A stretch of DNA of 52,663 nt from Gnetum montanum (GCA_015680685.1 MNCI01010525.1:1-52663); one strand, 5' to 3'; shown: positions 8,421-20,363, counted from the first letter of the stretch. Notes: generated by a model from the letters alone, not told the origin. Program-made: numbers and translations.

Positions 8421-10271
8421 TTGAGTAAGAAGATAGGTGAGAGTGCTACTATACTAGTTCGTCTCCGTGGGTAGTTGGTTATTCACTACACCGGGAAAGA
8501 GGGCCTCAGTAGGAAAATGATCAAACATTACATATTCATCCTCTTTGCTGTCCTAGCGCAACCAAGATAAATGATCTGCAACTACGTTCTTAGTGCCTTT
8601 TCAATCAACCATCATTAGATTGAACTCCTGTAGGATTACCAGCTATCGTATAATACGAGGGCTAACCATTGGCTTGTTCATAAGGAACCAGATTACCCTA
8701 TGATCCGTGTGGATAAACACTTTGTAACCTAACACCTAGTGCCTAAACTTATCCAGTGCAAACACTACAATCATTAATTCTTTCTCTATTGTTGTATAGT
8801 TAAGTTGTGCACCAGCGATGCTTCTACTTGCACAGTGGATGTAATACGGGTGTTTTTGGTCATCTAACTATGTAAGTACAGCTCCTAAAGAATAATTGAA
8901 CATGTCATTCATGATGTGGAATGGTCAGGACTAGTCAGGAGCTTGCAAAATGGGAGTTTGTACTAGCTTTTGTTTCAGGGTTTGGAATGCTCATTCACAT
9001 TCCTTGGTCCACTCAAAAGGTACGTCCTTCTTAGTTAGCTCTACCAACAGTTTGGAAATCTTGGAGAAGTTCTCAATGAATCTCCTATAATAGTTAGTGT
9101 GTCCAAGGAATGACCAAATATCTTTGACAGTTTCGGGTTGACGGGTGATTCCTTGGATGACCCTAACTTTATCTGGGTCTACCTTTATTCCTGCATGTGA
9201 AACCTTATGCCCAAGTACTATGCCTTTTTGGACCATTAAATGGCTTTTCTACCAGTTGAGCCTTAGATTGGTTTCTACGCATCTTTTCAGCACATGCTCT
9301 AATCGGTCTAAGGCTTGATCAAAACTTGTTCCATAGGTGGAGAAGTCGTCCATAAAGACTTCCACTCCGTTCCCTATCTGCTGTTGGAATATGCTTAGAA
9401 CTAGGCATTGAAACGTGGCAGGGGCATCACACAAGCCAAATGGCATTTGTTTATATGCAAACATTCCCCAAGGGCTCGTGAATGTTGTCTTGGCTTGGTC
9501 CTCTGGGGCTATTTGTATTTGGTTGTACTCGTTATAGCCATCCAGAAAATTGTAATAGTGATGACCTGCAGTGGTGTCTAAGACTTGGTCAATGAATGAC
9601 AATGGAAAGTGATCCTTAAATTTTGCCATGTTTAATAGCCTAAAATCTATGCACACCCTCCATTTACCTCCCTTTTTAGGCATGATTACCAGAGGGCTAA
9701 TCCATTCGCTATCAGCAATGGGATATATGAACCCAGCCTTAAGAAGTTGTTCTATTTCTTCTTTTACTACTTGCTTCAATTTTGGCTTCAATCGCCTCTA
9801 CCGTTGTTTTCAAGGTTTCATGGAGGGGTTAGTGTAAATCCTATGTTGGCATATCCTAGGATCTATTCTAGTTATTTTGAGATATGACCAGGCAAAGGCT
9901 TTTGACCACTTGTTTATTACTTCCAGCAGTATTCCTTTTTGTTTGGAAGCAAGTTTTGCATTAATGATTACCGATTTTCCATTTTCAAGGATAATATAGT
10001 CCAGACTAGTGGGTAATGGTTTCAATTCTAGGGGCTCTTATTTAAATTTTTCAAGAATTTTCAACTTCCTCCAGTTGATGTTTTCAAGGTTAAGGCTTGG
10101 GAGTTGGTAGCGGACTTGCTCTAGTGCATTTGTGCTTTCGATGTAGGTGCAAGTTATTCCCTCAGTTAGTTCCATGCACATGAGTGAGCTGCTATCTTGA
10201 TTAGCTATTAGCCATTAGGTGTCTTCTTGTTGTGTGGCTACTGCATATAGGCACTTTTGTATGTTAATGTC
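8421..10271 (-). pseudogene. Element A reverse transcriptase and RNase H
   Basis: The RT spans roughly 9010-9830. It reads EEIEQLLKAGFIYPIADSEW, SPLVIMPKKGGKWRVCIDFR, YNQIQIAPEDQAKTTFTSPW, FGLCDAPATFQ and the catalytic VFMDDFS (plus-strand 9337-9360). The thumb/connection follows with IVLGHKVSHAGIKVDPDKV and FLGHTNYYRRFIENFSKI. RNase H lies near 8530-8990 with PYYIHCASRSIAGAQLNYTT, EKELMIVVFAL and VLGYKVFIHTDH. In-frame stops occur, for instance after LRLNW, after TKECE and in APD*S*PFHIM. Upstream, 9840-10270 is the protease-RT linker ending in NKWSKAFAWSYL. All domains are typical of plant Ty3/gypsy. Confidence 0.92.
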
Positions 10272-10760
10272 TTATGCACACTGGTTGCATGTAGGTAATG
10301 CTAAACTTTGCACAACCCATGCTCTTTGCACGCAATTACACCCTATGTCACTGTATGCGATGCATGGAACCTTCTTCTTTTTGATCTTTCCAAAAGTGTT
10401 TTCCTTGGATATTTCCAAGGAAAGATCACGGATTCCTAGGCATGCATCTATAGTACTTAGCCATGCCCTTCCCATTATGATTGGGAAGTCCCCTTTACTG
10501 TTATTTACTTGTATCACTAGGAAATCGGCTGGGTATGACCACCCACACATAGTGGTAACGATGTCCTCCACTAGTTCCAAAGGAACAATGATGGACTGGT
10601 TGGCCAGCTCTAGGCGAATATTGCTCTTCTTCAATGGAGGCAAGTACTAAGCTTTGTACATTTCTTACAATATTAAGTTGACTCCAGAACCTAAATCCAT
10701 AAGAGCTTTGCATGGCTCATTCTTAGCGATTTGGAGATAGATTAGAGGGCTTCCAGGGTC
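10272..10760 (-). pseudogene. Element A retropepsin-like protease
   Basis: The minus strand reads CKALMDLGSGVNLI near 10700. DLGSG stands where the active-site Asp motif of retropepsins is expected. The rest of the fold follows: IRLELANQSIIVPLELVED, YPADFLVIQVNNSKGDFPII, MGRAWLSTIDACLGI. Two stops lie between the active-site motif and this part. Element C carries a recognisable counterpart at 20157-20363. Confidence 0.75.
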
Positions 10761-10793
10761 AGAGAATTTCCTGGGAAGGTGGCCAACTTTGCT

Positions 10794-13356
10794 CTAGTCA
10801 GTAACAGTATGTGTTAACATAACCGTATGCATTGAGCTCGGTATTTGGTTTGAAGGGAGCTCTAAAGCTTTATTTGATGGGGAGGCATTCCGAGGTTCAA
10901 CTGCTTGTGGTTGTAAGGGCTTTGTTGGACTATTGGTTTTGAAGAAAGGTCTTTTCTTCATACAGTTGTCAGAACCAACAACAGGTTGAGGATTTATAGC
11001 CCTTGTGGCATTGCGTTGCTGCGGTTGAGTAGGGAGTTTCCCTTGCATTGCTACAGCAGGTGGTAATGGAGCCATTGGTGTGAGAGCTACAGATGGATTT
11101 GGAGGATGGTATATTTATGGGTTATCTTCCATGGAAGAAGGAGTTATAAAATATTCACGGGCTTGGTAGTGATGTTGTGGTGTAACGTGGCTAATAGAGT
11201 CACATGGAGAGATTGGATGCTACACGTAGTAGCCATATGGGCCAGGTTGCCAGTATGAGTATTGTTGCCTTGGTGGTGGCATCCCCCATGACTGTGGGTA
11301 TTGCCACTGTTGATGTTGCTCAACGGGTTGTGGTGGAGTTCCACTTGGATAATATGTTGAAGGTTGGTGGAACTACCTTGGGTTACCTTGGGGATAAGGT
11401 AACCGCCAAGGTGTTTGCCATTTATTTAGTTGTGGGTTGAGTGCATACACCCCAGACTCTTGTAGATGTGAGATTACTGAGCAACATCCCTTAGGATGGT
11501 CGTATTGGCATATCTTACATTCACTATCATTGTCTGTGTCTGAATCCACAACTGCTTTTGTGATGGCCATTTTACCCTTACCCTTGTTACGTGCATTTTC
11601 TACTTCTCTCTTTTTCTTTTTGTCATGATCATTACCTCCCTCCCTAGACTCCTTACAATCTTAAGAACAGTTTCAAACCTACTATCCAAGGAGTCCCACA
11701 TTTGGTCTACCTTTGCCAATACTTCTGATGTTAACTTTTGGAGAGGCAAAGTTTTCCTATTCACCATCTCTTCAAATGGTGATCTTCCTCCTCCTCACAA
11801 AATCTCACTTCCTTTTTCCAGAGGGAAGGGTCTCGGTTGTATTCTTCCACACTTTCTCTCTTGCGTAGCTCACCTTCTTCTTTGGCAACTTGCTCTAGCA
11901 GTCTATGGATTTGATGAGACCTAAGCTCCGATAACCTTCCTTGGGCATACGTCCTAAGGGTTCTTCTTGTTTCATGCCTAAGTCCATCCACAAGATGGCA
12001 TAGTTGATCCCATTGTGAATAACCATGGCCAAGGCAACAATGTAACAGTGTGTAATAGTAGCCTATGGTAGCATCCAAGGGTTCATGATTTCCTTGCTTC
12101 CATCCTTGGATTTGCTTCCACAGGTTAGACACCCAGCAGTACGTTTGGTACTTATCATTGAAGAGTTCTAACATTGTACTCCACCTCCTAATGGATTTCG
12201 GTTCTAAGAATCGGTACTAGCTTTCAGCTTCTTTCACTAGTGTCCTTGAGAACAACTTTAGTTTTTGCCATTCATTTTCTATATTTTGCAAGGCACATGC
12301 ATCATGGAATGCTTGTAAATGATTTTGAGGATCAACGTTGTATCCCCCTTCAAATCCTGGGATGTTGTTCATGTCTAACCTCTTGATCCTACAATTCTTT
12401 TGGTGCCTTTTTGGAATTCTAACGGCCTCCATTATATCTAACTTGCTTCTAGTTGTGAGTAGGGGTTCTTCATGATCGTCTTGTTCATAGCATCTATGGT
12501 GTCTACACAATTCCCTAGTTTCCCTTCTTCTATGCCTTGATTCTTTAGAGTGCCCTCGTCCTCGCTCTCGACTATCCTGTCGATGACTTTCATTTTGTTT
12601 TCCCTTATCCTCATGATTGGTTTCCCTATGACTGTGTCTGGACACTAAAGGAGAGGATGAAGGTGACGATGAAGGTGAAGAAGGAGGAGAACCATTGTCA
12701 TGATGGTGTGTTCTACCTTCTCTTCGGCGGTCTCGGCCTTGATCGTGATCATGATCAGAACATCTACCCTTATTGTGTGTTTGTGTTCCTTCGTTGAACA
12801 CTTCGTGCTTGTGGGTACCAGAACTAGGGTTGTGAATAGTGGTGTGGATGTTCTGATACATCACCTTTTGACCAATCTTAGGATGAGGAACATCGTTTTG
12901 TGGGGAACCTGTTGAAATAGGTTCACCACCCTCAATTTCGCTCAAAACGTGCAGGGTGTTATGGGGCCATTTACCCTTCAAAGATGTATGGTATCTCTCT
13001 TGTTGCAAGTCCCTTTGACGTTGCGCTTCCGTGGGGTGATAGTCCCTTGTGTCATGATCGCATGCAATGTATTCTACGTATAAAAGTAGCATGCCTATTC
13101 GTGAGAGAGCACGAAGGAGCATGTTGGAAATTGATCGGTCTGGGGGCAACACTATGTTACCCTCCAAGTCTCTCCAATGCAGTTGTTCGTCTTGGTGGAG
13201 AATCAAGGTGAAATCAAGCACATACTCATCGGGATGAGTATATACCACACAAAATTGTTGAGGAATTGGAAAATCTTGGTTATGTGTATTATGCCGTCGA
13301 CTACCTCCTGTATTAGTCCTAGGCAGTGAAGTGCTCTTATGCAAAGAAGAAGACAT
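10794..13356 (-). pseudogene. Element A gag (capsid and nucleocapsid)
   Basis: The frame opens at 13356 with MSSSLHKSTSL and runs 379 residues to a TAG at 12217. It resumes in frame to about 11761 and on to a proline/glutamine-rich tail ending near 10794. Residues 200-290 form a striking Arg/Ser/His/Asp-rich SR-like segment (plus-strand 12487-12759). The capsid-like part includes PQNHLQAFHDACALQN, then after the stop MLELFNDKYQ and LCHLVDGLRHETRRTLRTYA. A zinc knuckle CKICQYDHPKGC (spacing C-x2-C-x3-H-x3-C) lies at 11484-11519. Element C shares this gag type (HPDEYxxDFTxILHQDEQL). The tail is full of Gln, Pro and Tyr, as in other plant gypsy gags. Confidence 0.85.
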
Positions 13357-13479
13357 CTTGTTCGTTTGGTGTGCAATGTATCATTGTGTTGTTTTCTCTG
13401 ATTAACCCTAAGGGTTCATTCTAATATTCTAACAATATGAATGATCTCTTATGTTCTATGTAGCGCACAAATAGCTAAG

Positions 13480-13497
13480 TCCCCGACAACGACACCA
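13480..13497 (-). promoter_or_regulatory. Element A primer-binding site (tRNA-Asp type)
   Basis: One base inside the 5' LTR, the minus strand reads TGGTGTCGTTGTCGGGGA. This is close to the TGGCGCCGTTGCCGGGGA primer site complementary to tRNA-Asp used by Athila/Tat-type elements. The differences are all C-to-T type, as expected for decay of a methylated copy. Confidence 0.8.
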
Positions 13498-13498
13498 A

Positions 13499-14348
13499 TG
13501 ATGAGTGGTGAGGTACCCCTACACTCAACCATATAAATACGAGCGTTTCACACGCGATCTGGTCGAACTTCAAGGACTAAGTGCCTATGCGCCCTAATGG
13601 AACACTCAGGGTTAATCAATCATTGTCTTCCCAAACTTACTTGTATTGTCACAGTTGTATGGTTAAGTAAGCTTGAGGTATGTGATTTTTATAGCTTTTT
13701 GTCTTTTTATGTCTTCTACTAATAAAGGAAAGGGAGAGAAAGCTAAGTGACTAACTTACATTAACTATTCATTAACTAATTCTAAATGTTCCTACCACCA
13801 GTATCCGTTCCCAATCATCGTACACATCCTGAACTAGTGCAATGCTACTGGGTTACCAAACGCTAATCGTTACTAGGTTACCAAGCGCTGCACGCATGCT
13901 CGAAGTGGTTGTATTGAGTGTATTTAAATAAGGGGTTGAAGGTTGAGAGAAATATTAATTAACTATGAAAGCATTAAACAATCATGAATTACTAATTAAC
14001 TTAATCTATATGCTACAAGGTTTATCATAAAGTTTTTTTTATTGCCATTCACAAAATTGTGCTCAAGTACAAATTGCTTGNTTTTTTATTGCCATTCACA
14101 AAATTGTGCTCAAGTACAAATTGCTTGAATAAAGATCCATTCACTTTATGACTCCTATTGTGGGCACATAGAAATAATTTTAACTCTAGAATGACAAAAT
14201 TGCAAGAGTTTGGCTAAGGGTCTAAATTTAACATGTGGGAACCAAGGGCATGGCCTCTTATTTATAGAAGATGAGGCAGGACGTGATATCGTGTATGCGA
14301 TATCACGTGGTGGCTGTGATATCACGGATGCAATATCATAGTTCATCA
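13499..14348 (-). repeat. Element A 5' LTR
   Basis: The LTR runs from TGATGAGTGG at 13499 to TTCATCA at 14348, so it has short inverted ends TGATGA/TCATCA, and the TSD CATAC follows. A TATA-like CTATAAATAAG lies on the minus strand near 14257-14267. GATATC palindromes cluster at 14281-14340. A 46-bp stretch is present twice on either side of the N at 14081 and is probably an assembly duplication. Without it the LTR is about 803 bp, matching its relatives. Confidence 0.88.
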
Positions 14349-14485
14349 CATACTTTCTATCATGATCGACCTTATAGCAAGAATCTTTTCTATAGCCCAC
14401 TTGTCAACAAAAGTTTTCATTTTTAAGTTGACAATATTCTTATCATATAAGGAAAAATGTCTTGTAAGCTATTTGTCAAAACTAA

Positions 14486-14845
14486 TCAATATTTCATATA
14501 GTTAAAGTATAAGAAAACTTCTATCTTCTCTAATTTTTTTATTATCATTTGATCATTCTTAATATTGACATTATCTTGATTTTTTATATTTTTAGGTTCA
14601 ATTTGTTTTTTTTTTCTATCTTCAATTTCAATACATTTTTTCCTCAGCATTTTTTTCTTCAACATAAAAAGATAAATATTAAATAAATATCCACGATGAC
14701 ATAAATTACAAAACTTAGAAAAATTATAATATGTCATTGGTTGCTTGTAAGTCTTTCCCCATGCTTTCAATACCAATTCCTTTTTTGCAGTTAAAGAAAT
14801 TAATTTCAAAAATAAAAATAAAAATGAAATGTCTACGAGAACCAA
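14486..14845 (-). pseudogene. Possible LINE ORF1 C-terminal fragment
   Basis: A 119-codon open frame on the minus strand reads GKTYKQPMTYYNFSKFCNLC and then a lysine-rich tail (KKKMLRKKCIEIEDRKKKQ). The pattern Y-x-x-F-x-x-F-C-x-x-C followed by basic residues resembles the zinc-knuckle end of plant LINE ORF1 proteins, but the expected GH is GY and the last Cys is displaced. The region is very AT-rich, so chance openness is possible. The 500-bp gap around it (14354-14865) contains nothing else recognisable. Confidence 0.3.
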
Positions 14846-14870
14846 ATGTTGCAGAAATAGATTCCATATG

Positions 14871-16068
14871 TGATGAGAGCAGCTACTCTAATTATTAGAG
14901 TGGTTATTATTACAGCAATTACTCTAATTATTAGAGCGATTATTCTCGGGTTACTCCTGGGTTTATAAATACAGCACCCGGGTCTATAAATAGAGTAGTT
15001 ATTCTCGGGTTACTCCTGGGTCTATAATTATTGGGAGCATGTTTTTAGCAGTCAAGTAGCAAAACTCTTGTAGTCTATCTATTTGAAAGTTAGAATATTT
15101 TCCAAGTGCCCACTGTAGAAGGTCTAAGTGTGAACAGATCTTTATTCAAGCATTGATGTACCTGAACACATCATTGTGTTGCCAATAAAGACAAGCTCTT
15201 TGATTCATCCTTGCAACACTTGAGATTTGTTTTCTTATGCATTTATTTTATTTTATTTTATTACACATTTATTTTATTTTATGCACTTTACATTCATGTT
15301 AGTAGCACAGTAATTCATTTTGATCAATTAAGCAAATCATTAAATTACACAAGCACAACCCCTTCGAGCATACGTGTGCCACTTGGTAGCTCAAAAATAA
15401 TTAGCGTTTGACAGCCCAATAGTGTTTGCACGAAGTTCAGGATGTGTCCAGGAAGTGGGAACGGTTACTTGTGTTAGGCTAGATTAGACCATAGTCTACT
15501 TAGCAATTAATTACTCTCACTTTCATTCTTATTTAGTTAGCTTTTATTTACTTTAATTGCTGATTATTTATTGTTGTCTATCTAGTTAATATTTCCTTTA
15601 TTGTAATTTACACTTCCTATTGTGAACACGGAATGAGTATTACTTAATCATGAACATTTAAGTGTAACTACTTGGTAACCTAGTAGCATATCTAATAGTA
15701 CTTAAGTAATGTGTGCTTAAAATTCCTAGAAGTAGTACACGAAGTCCAAGATGCATACGAATGATTAAGGATGGATCCTCATCGCACTTAGGCTAACTTA
15801 GATTTTACTTTATGTTGCCTATTAGCTTAATCAAGATTGTTTCCCATAGTCTCTAAGAGTGGCCTAGTTTAGAATCACATAATACACCTCACTCTGGACT
15901 AAACCATATGTGATAAAGCAAATACTAGTCCAGGTGGGAAGATAGCGAACTGCGATCAACGTATAATTTTCTAGGTGCCACAACTAGTCCATCCTTAGAG
16001 TTTGACTGGATCATGCGTACATGCTCATATTTGTATGGTTGAGCGTAGGGGTACCTTGTCGCTCATCA
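14871..16068 (+). mobile_element. Solo LTR with ATATG target duplication
   Basis: This 1.2-kb sequence starts TGATGAGAGC and ends CGCTCATCA. It is flanked by the perfect duplication ATATG (14866-14870 and 16069-16073). Its last 200 bp resemble the U5 ends of the other TGATGA-type LTRs here (GTATGGTTGAGCGTAGGGGT near 16033). No internal sequence accompanies it, so it is a solo LTR left by LTR-LTR recombination. The U3 carries two TATA-type motifs (14962-14971 and 14983-14992) within a duplicated promoter block and two copies of the palindrome CTCTAATTATTAGAG. Confidence 0.9.
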
Positions 16069-16073
16069 ATATG

Positions 16074-16428
16074 CTTAATGGAATGGCAAAGATAATAATT
16101 TTCTACCTAGCTATTTGAAAATTCATTAGAGGATAAACTTTAGAATATTCTTTAGATTAGGTATCAAAATCTAATGTTCATTTACAAGTGATTAATGATG
16201 CATGCTTATGAAATGATCTTATATTTAGGGCATGTTGCACTATTGAGGCATCACCTAACTCAACAAGCAAGAAAAAAAACAAGAATAGTACTAGGCATGA
16301 ATGACTTGAATGTTCTAGTTTTGCATCACATCATTTAACTATGAAGTGAAACTTCAATTATGAGCCATGTAATCCAAAATTTGAATGAACACATATTGTG
16401 ATGTAAGATCAACAAAAAATTATTCATA
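16074..16428. other. Short spacer between solo LTR and element C
   Basis: About 355 bp of AT-rich sequence with no codon structure or repeat that I recognise. Confidence 0.5.
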
Positions 16429-16433
16429 TATAT

Positions 16434-17240
16434 TGATGAGTTTTCATGGGTTTGACTACGTTGAAACAATTGCGCCAACATGATCCCGCAAGTACCCATT
16501 GATGCATGATTTGATGCATTAACACGTACGCATCGACATAGTGTCTAGTCTTGCCTATATGAATGCAAGCACCTGTCACATTTATGACATTCATTATTAA
16601 GTAGCATAGCAAAGCTCTTGTAGTTTGTTCATTTAAGAGTTAAAATATTTTCTAAGTGTCCATAGTAGGAGTTGATGTAAACAACAATAAAGACGAGCTT
16701 TCTTAATAAACCTTGCAACACTTGGGCTTAGCCTAATATTTACCTTAATGCATGTATTGTTCATGTAATTTACTTTCATGCAATTAATTAATTAATCAAA
16801 TATGAATAATTAGTGCACATAAGTATGACCATCTCGAGCATATGTTAACGCTTAGTAATCCCAATAGCACTTACACTTGGTAACCTAATAACATTGTGAT
16901 GTGTTCAGGATGTGTACAACAAATTGGTCTAGATGCTTATTGTAGGATTAGTCTAAGGAATTATTTAGTTACTAGATTAATTAGCATTTAATTACTTTAT
17001 TTTCACACTTAGGTGAAATAGATAAAAATATAAAAGTTATACAAATCATGTGCCTTAATTACACTTAACCATACCATTGAACCTCATAAGTGGAACTAGG
17101 AAGATAACGATCACGTCCTTAGATTTACTATCCTAGATAATGTGTACTTAGAGAACTAAAGTCTATGGAATTTGACCAGATCGCTTAGTGAACACTAGTG
17201 ATTTGTATGGTTGGGCATAGGGACTACTCACTGCTCATCA
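16434..17240 (+). repeat. Element C 5' LTR
   Basis: 807 bp, starting TGATGAGTTTTC and ending GCTCATCA. It matches 34564-35417 over most of its length, including the block TTGGGCTTAGCCTAATATTT and the end ATGGTTGGGCATAGGGACT. A TATA-like GCCTATATGAA lies at 16553-16563. Confidence 0.92.
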
Positions 17241-17241
17241 T

Positions 17242-17259
17242 TGGCACCGTTGCTAGGGA
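17242..17259 (+). promoter_or_regulatory. Element C primer-binding site (tRNA-Asp type)
   Basis: TGGCACCGTTGCTAGGGA begins two bases after the LTR end. It is the tRNA-Asp-type primer site with two C-to-T-class changes. It also confirms that the element reads on the plus strand. Confidence 0.85.
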
Positions 17260-17490
17260 CTTTAGTTAGCTACATGTGCTACCTAGAAAGTTAGTGAAAT
17301 TATACAATGATATTGCAAGGAACCTTAAAGTTGAAATCATTAAGAAAAATAATAATAACGAAAGCACATTGTTTTCACAAGAACTGATATGGCTTCTTCT
17401 TGCAAGAAAGATTCTCCACCATGATTCATGGGCAATTCCAATTAGCAAAGGCAAGAAGGCCCAAAACCACATGTACCCCAACAATGTAGA

Positions 17491-19560
17491 ATGGCCTACA
17501 TGCATCCGGATGAGTACATTTCGGATTTCACCTTCATCTTGCATCAAGATGAACAACTGTGGTGGAGGAACATGGAGGGCAACATCATGTTGTCGCTTGA
17601 TCAGTTAGTTCCTATGATGTTACTCCACAATCTCATGAAAATGGGCATTGTAAGACTTAATATTGAGTATGAGGTGCAAGATCATTCTTGCTGGGATTAT
17701 CATTCCATGGAGACTCAATGAAAGAAGGATCGGCAAATGGAAGCTCACTATGAGGCATCAAACGATAAATGGTTCACAAACCCCTTATTCCTGCTAGGCC
17801 AAAAGGAAGGGGAAGACCTCTTTTTAGCAACTTCCCAATACACTGATTCCCCTCCTCTCTTTGAGAAAGAGGCCCTCAATCAAAATCTACACTCCATTGT
17901 AGATAACCCTAGTTTTGGAAAGAATGAAGCCCATGACTATGGGGCTTTAAAGGAAGGGAGTTAAGATAGGAATCATGACAAGCATCACGATAATGATAGA
18001 CATGGTGATCATGATTGAGACCAAAGAAGAGGAAGTAGTAGACACTATTTTGGTGCTAGCCCTCCTTCCTCTTCACCTTCTTCATCTTTATCATCTTCCT
18101 CCTCCAACTCTGATTGAAGCCATAGAGGGAGAGATTGTGATGGAGGTGATTGACGATATAAAGATGATCATAGATCCCATCGAAACATTAGAGACCAAGG
18201 ATGTGGGCAATCAAGGGGGGTCCATCACAAAGAAAGAAGGGATAGTAGAGGGCACCATAAGTATCATGGCCATCACAGGGGTTATGACTATGATGAGCCT
18301 CTTCTTATAACCAAAAACATGCTCAACATTACAGAGGCTATAAGGATTCCAACAAGGCATGTGAAGGACAGTTGAATTAAATAGTTGGACATGAACAATA
18401 TCTTTAAATTTGAAGTGGAATACATTCTAATCCATAGAATCATCTCCAAGACTTTCACAATGCATGTGCCTTACAGAACATTGAGAAAAAATGGTATAAA
18501 TTGAGGTTGTTTCCTAGGACACTCATTAAGGAGGTTGAAAGCTAGTACCGATCCTTAGAATTGGAATTAATAAAACGGGTGAAGTACAATGCTTGAACTC
18601 TTGAATGAGAACTATTAAATGTACTCTCAAGTGTCTAACCTAAGGGAGTAGATCCAAGGGTGGAAGTAAGGAACACATGAATCCTTGGATGTGGCCATGG
18701 AAAAATATTACTCATTGTTGCACTGATTCCCAAGCCATGGCTTTTCTCAAAGGAAGAAGCTACATCACATCATAGATGAGCTTCGAATAGAAACAAGGAG
18801 AACTCTTGGGGTCTATGCCTTAAGCAAGTGGCCAAAGAAGAAGGTGAGTTAAGGAAAAGAAAAAGTGCAGAGGAGTACAACTAGGATCCTTCCATTCACA
18901 AAAGGGAGGTTCAGTTTTGTGACAATAAGGAGGAGGCATCACTTGATGAAGTGGTGTAATAAAAAACATTGCTGATACACAAATTTGTTCCTGATATGTC
19001 GACCAAGGTAGAAAAAATATGGAACTATTTGGATGAAAAGTTCCAAACTGTCCTTAGAATTGTTGAGAAGAATAAAGAGCATGGTAGTGATCATGACTGA
19101 AAAAGAATGAAGGAAGCTAAACGTGTCCATTAAAAAGATAAAGGCAAAGTTGCTACAATGGATGAGGTTATGGATTCCAAGATAGATGATGATGGTAGGT
19201 GTGACATTTGTCAATATGAACATCCCATGGGATGTTACCCAGTCCTGCCACACTTGTAGGAATTTGGGGCATATGCTTTGAATCCTAGATTGGTAAAATG
19301 GCAAACACTCAAGAGGTTGTCTTATCCTCAAGGAAACTACAGGAAATTCCACCAACAAGCCTATTATTTGAGTGGAGCACCACCTCAACCACATGAGTAG
19401 TACCAGTAGTGGCAACACCCACAATCATGGGGGATGCCACCACCAAGGTAGCAGTACCCTTATTGGTAGCTAGATTCATATGGGTATTATGTTCAACAGC
19501 TCATTCCTCCACGTGACTCTTCCAATCAAGCTTCTTTCCAACACCACTAGTACCCTTTAG
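17491..19560 (+). pseudogene. Element C gag
   Basis: The region starts with MHPDEYISDFTFILHQDEQL at 17503, clearly related to the element A gag. It continues through shifted frames: NPLFLLGQKEGEDLF near 17780, then an SR-like Arg/Ser/His-rich stretch near 18000-18290 read in a different frame from the long open one. Next come a capsid part with KEVES followed by TAG at about 18550, and QVAKEEGELRKRKSAEEYN near 18830. A zinc knuckle CDICQYEHPMGC lies at 19200-19235. The tail is rich in Gln, Pro and Tyr (SWGMPPPR near 19430). Many stops and frameshifts show a long-dead copy. Confidence 0.8.
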
Positions 19561-19949
19561 AATATTACAAAGCACAATATTTAAGAGGAAAGTCCCTGTT
19601 TCCCTATTACCCTCATCATCCTTCTACACTTGTACCTCCACCCTCAACTTAGTTGCCACCTACCCCATCCATGTAAAGTGAAATTATAGCCCAACCGCAG
19701 CAAAGAAATGCCACAATGACTATTAACTTATAGCTGACTCCACAGTCGAGTGGTTCAGACACTATGACTCGAAAATGATCCTTTTTCTGAACCAACAATC
19801 CTACTAAGCCCTCATAGACACCTGTGGCTATTGGCCCTACTTCTCCTTCCTCCCCCACAACATCCTTTGAGATTCCTTCAAACCAAATGCCTCCTAGGGG
19901 TGCATATTGTAATGTTGACTCATGTAGTCACTGATTAGATAAAAATTGG

Positions 19950-20363
19950 TCATCTTCCCATGAAGATATCTAATCTTGGGAGTTCCCTCAATTACTTACA
20001 AATCATTAAGAATGAACTTTGCAAGGCTCTTTTGGACTCAAGCTTTGGTTTGAATTGATCTTGCATGAAATGTGCAAAGCTTAGAACCTACCTTCTCTTA
20101 AGAAGAGCAACATCTGTCTTGAGTTAGCAAATTAATCCATCATTGTCCCCTTAGGATTGATGGAGGATATTATGACCACTATCTATGGATGGCCATATCG
20201 TATTGACTTCTTGGTGATTCGCATGGATAATTGCAAGGGAAACTTCCCAATCATCATGAGAAGGACTTGGCTAAGTATAATTGATGCATGTATGGGAATT
20301 AGAAACCTCTCATTGGATATTTTTAAGGAAAATGTATTTCATGCATCACATATAGTGACATAG
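19950..20363 (+). pseudogene. Element C protease
   Basis: The recognisable part reads EDIMTTIYGWPYRIDFLVIR, then NCKGNFPIIMRRTWLSIIDA and CMGIRNLSLDIFKEN. It aligns residue for residue with the element A protease. The active-site region upstream (near 20030) is too decayed for the catalytic Asp motif to be certain. Confidence 0.65.

Larger units (their letters stand above)
7020..14348 (-). mobile_element. Ty3/gypsy LTR retrotransposon A
   Basis: A 7.3-kb element flanked by a perfect 5-bp duplication CATAC (7015-7019 and 14349-14353). Reading leftward on the minus strand it has a 5' LTR, a tRNA-Asp-type primer site, gag, protease, RT, RNase H, integrase and a truncated 3' LTR. The domain order protease-RT-RNase H-integrase marks it as Ty3/gypsy. 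The primer site and the gag type resemble the Athila/Tat branch; this lineage call is inference. Several in-frame stops, mostly TAG, make it a dead copy. The 3' end of the internal region and about half of the 3' LTR are deleted. Confidence 0.93.

Noticed and set aside
12211-12225. Programmed read-through of the gag TAG shared by elements A and C
   Set aside because: Other shared TAGs lie in RT and RNase H, and all sit in CTAG contexts expected from CTGG/CAG decay. Convergent deamination explains them better.
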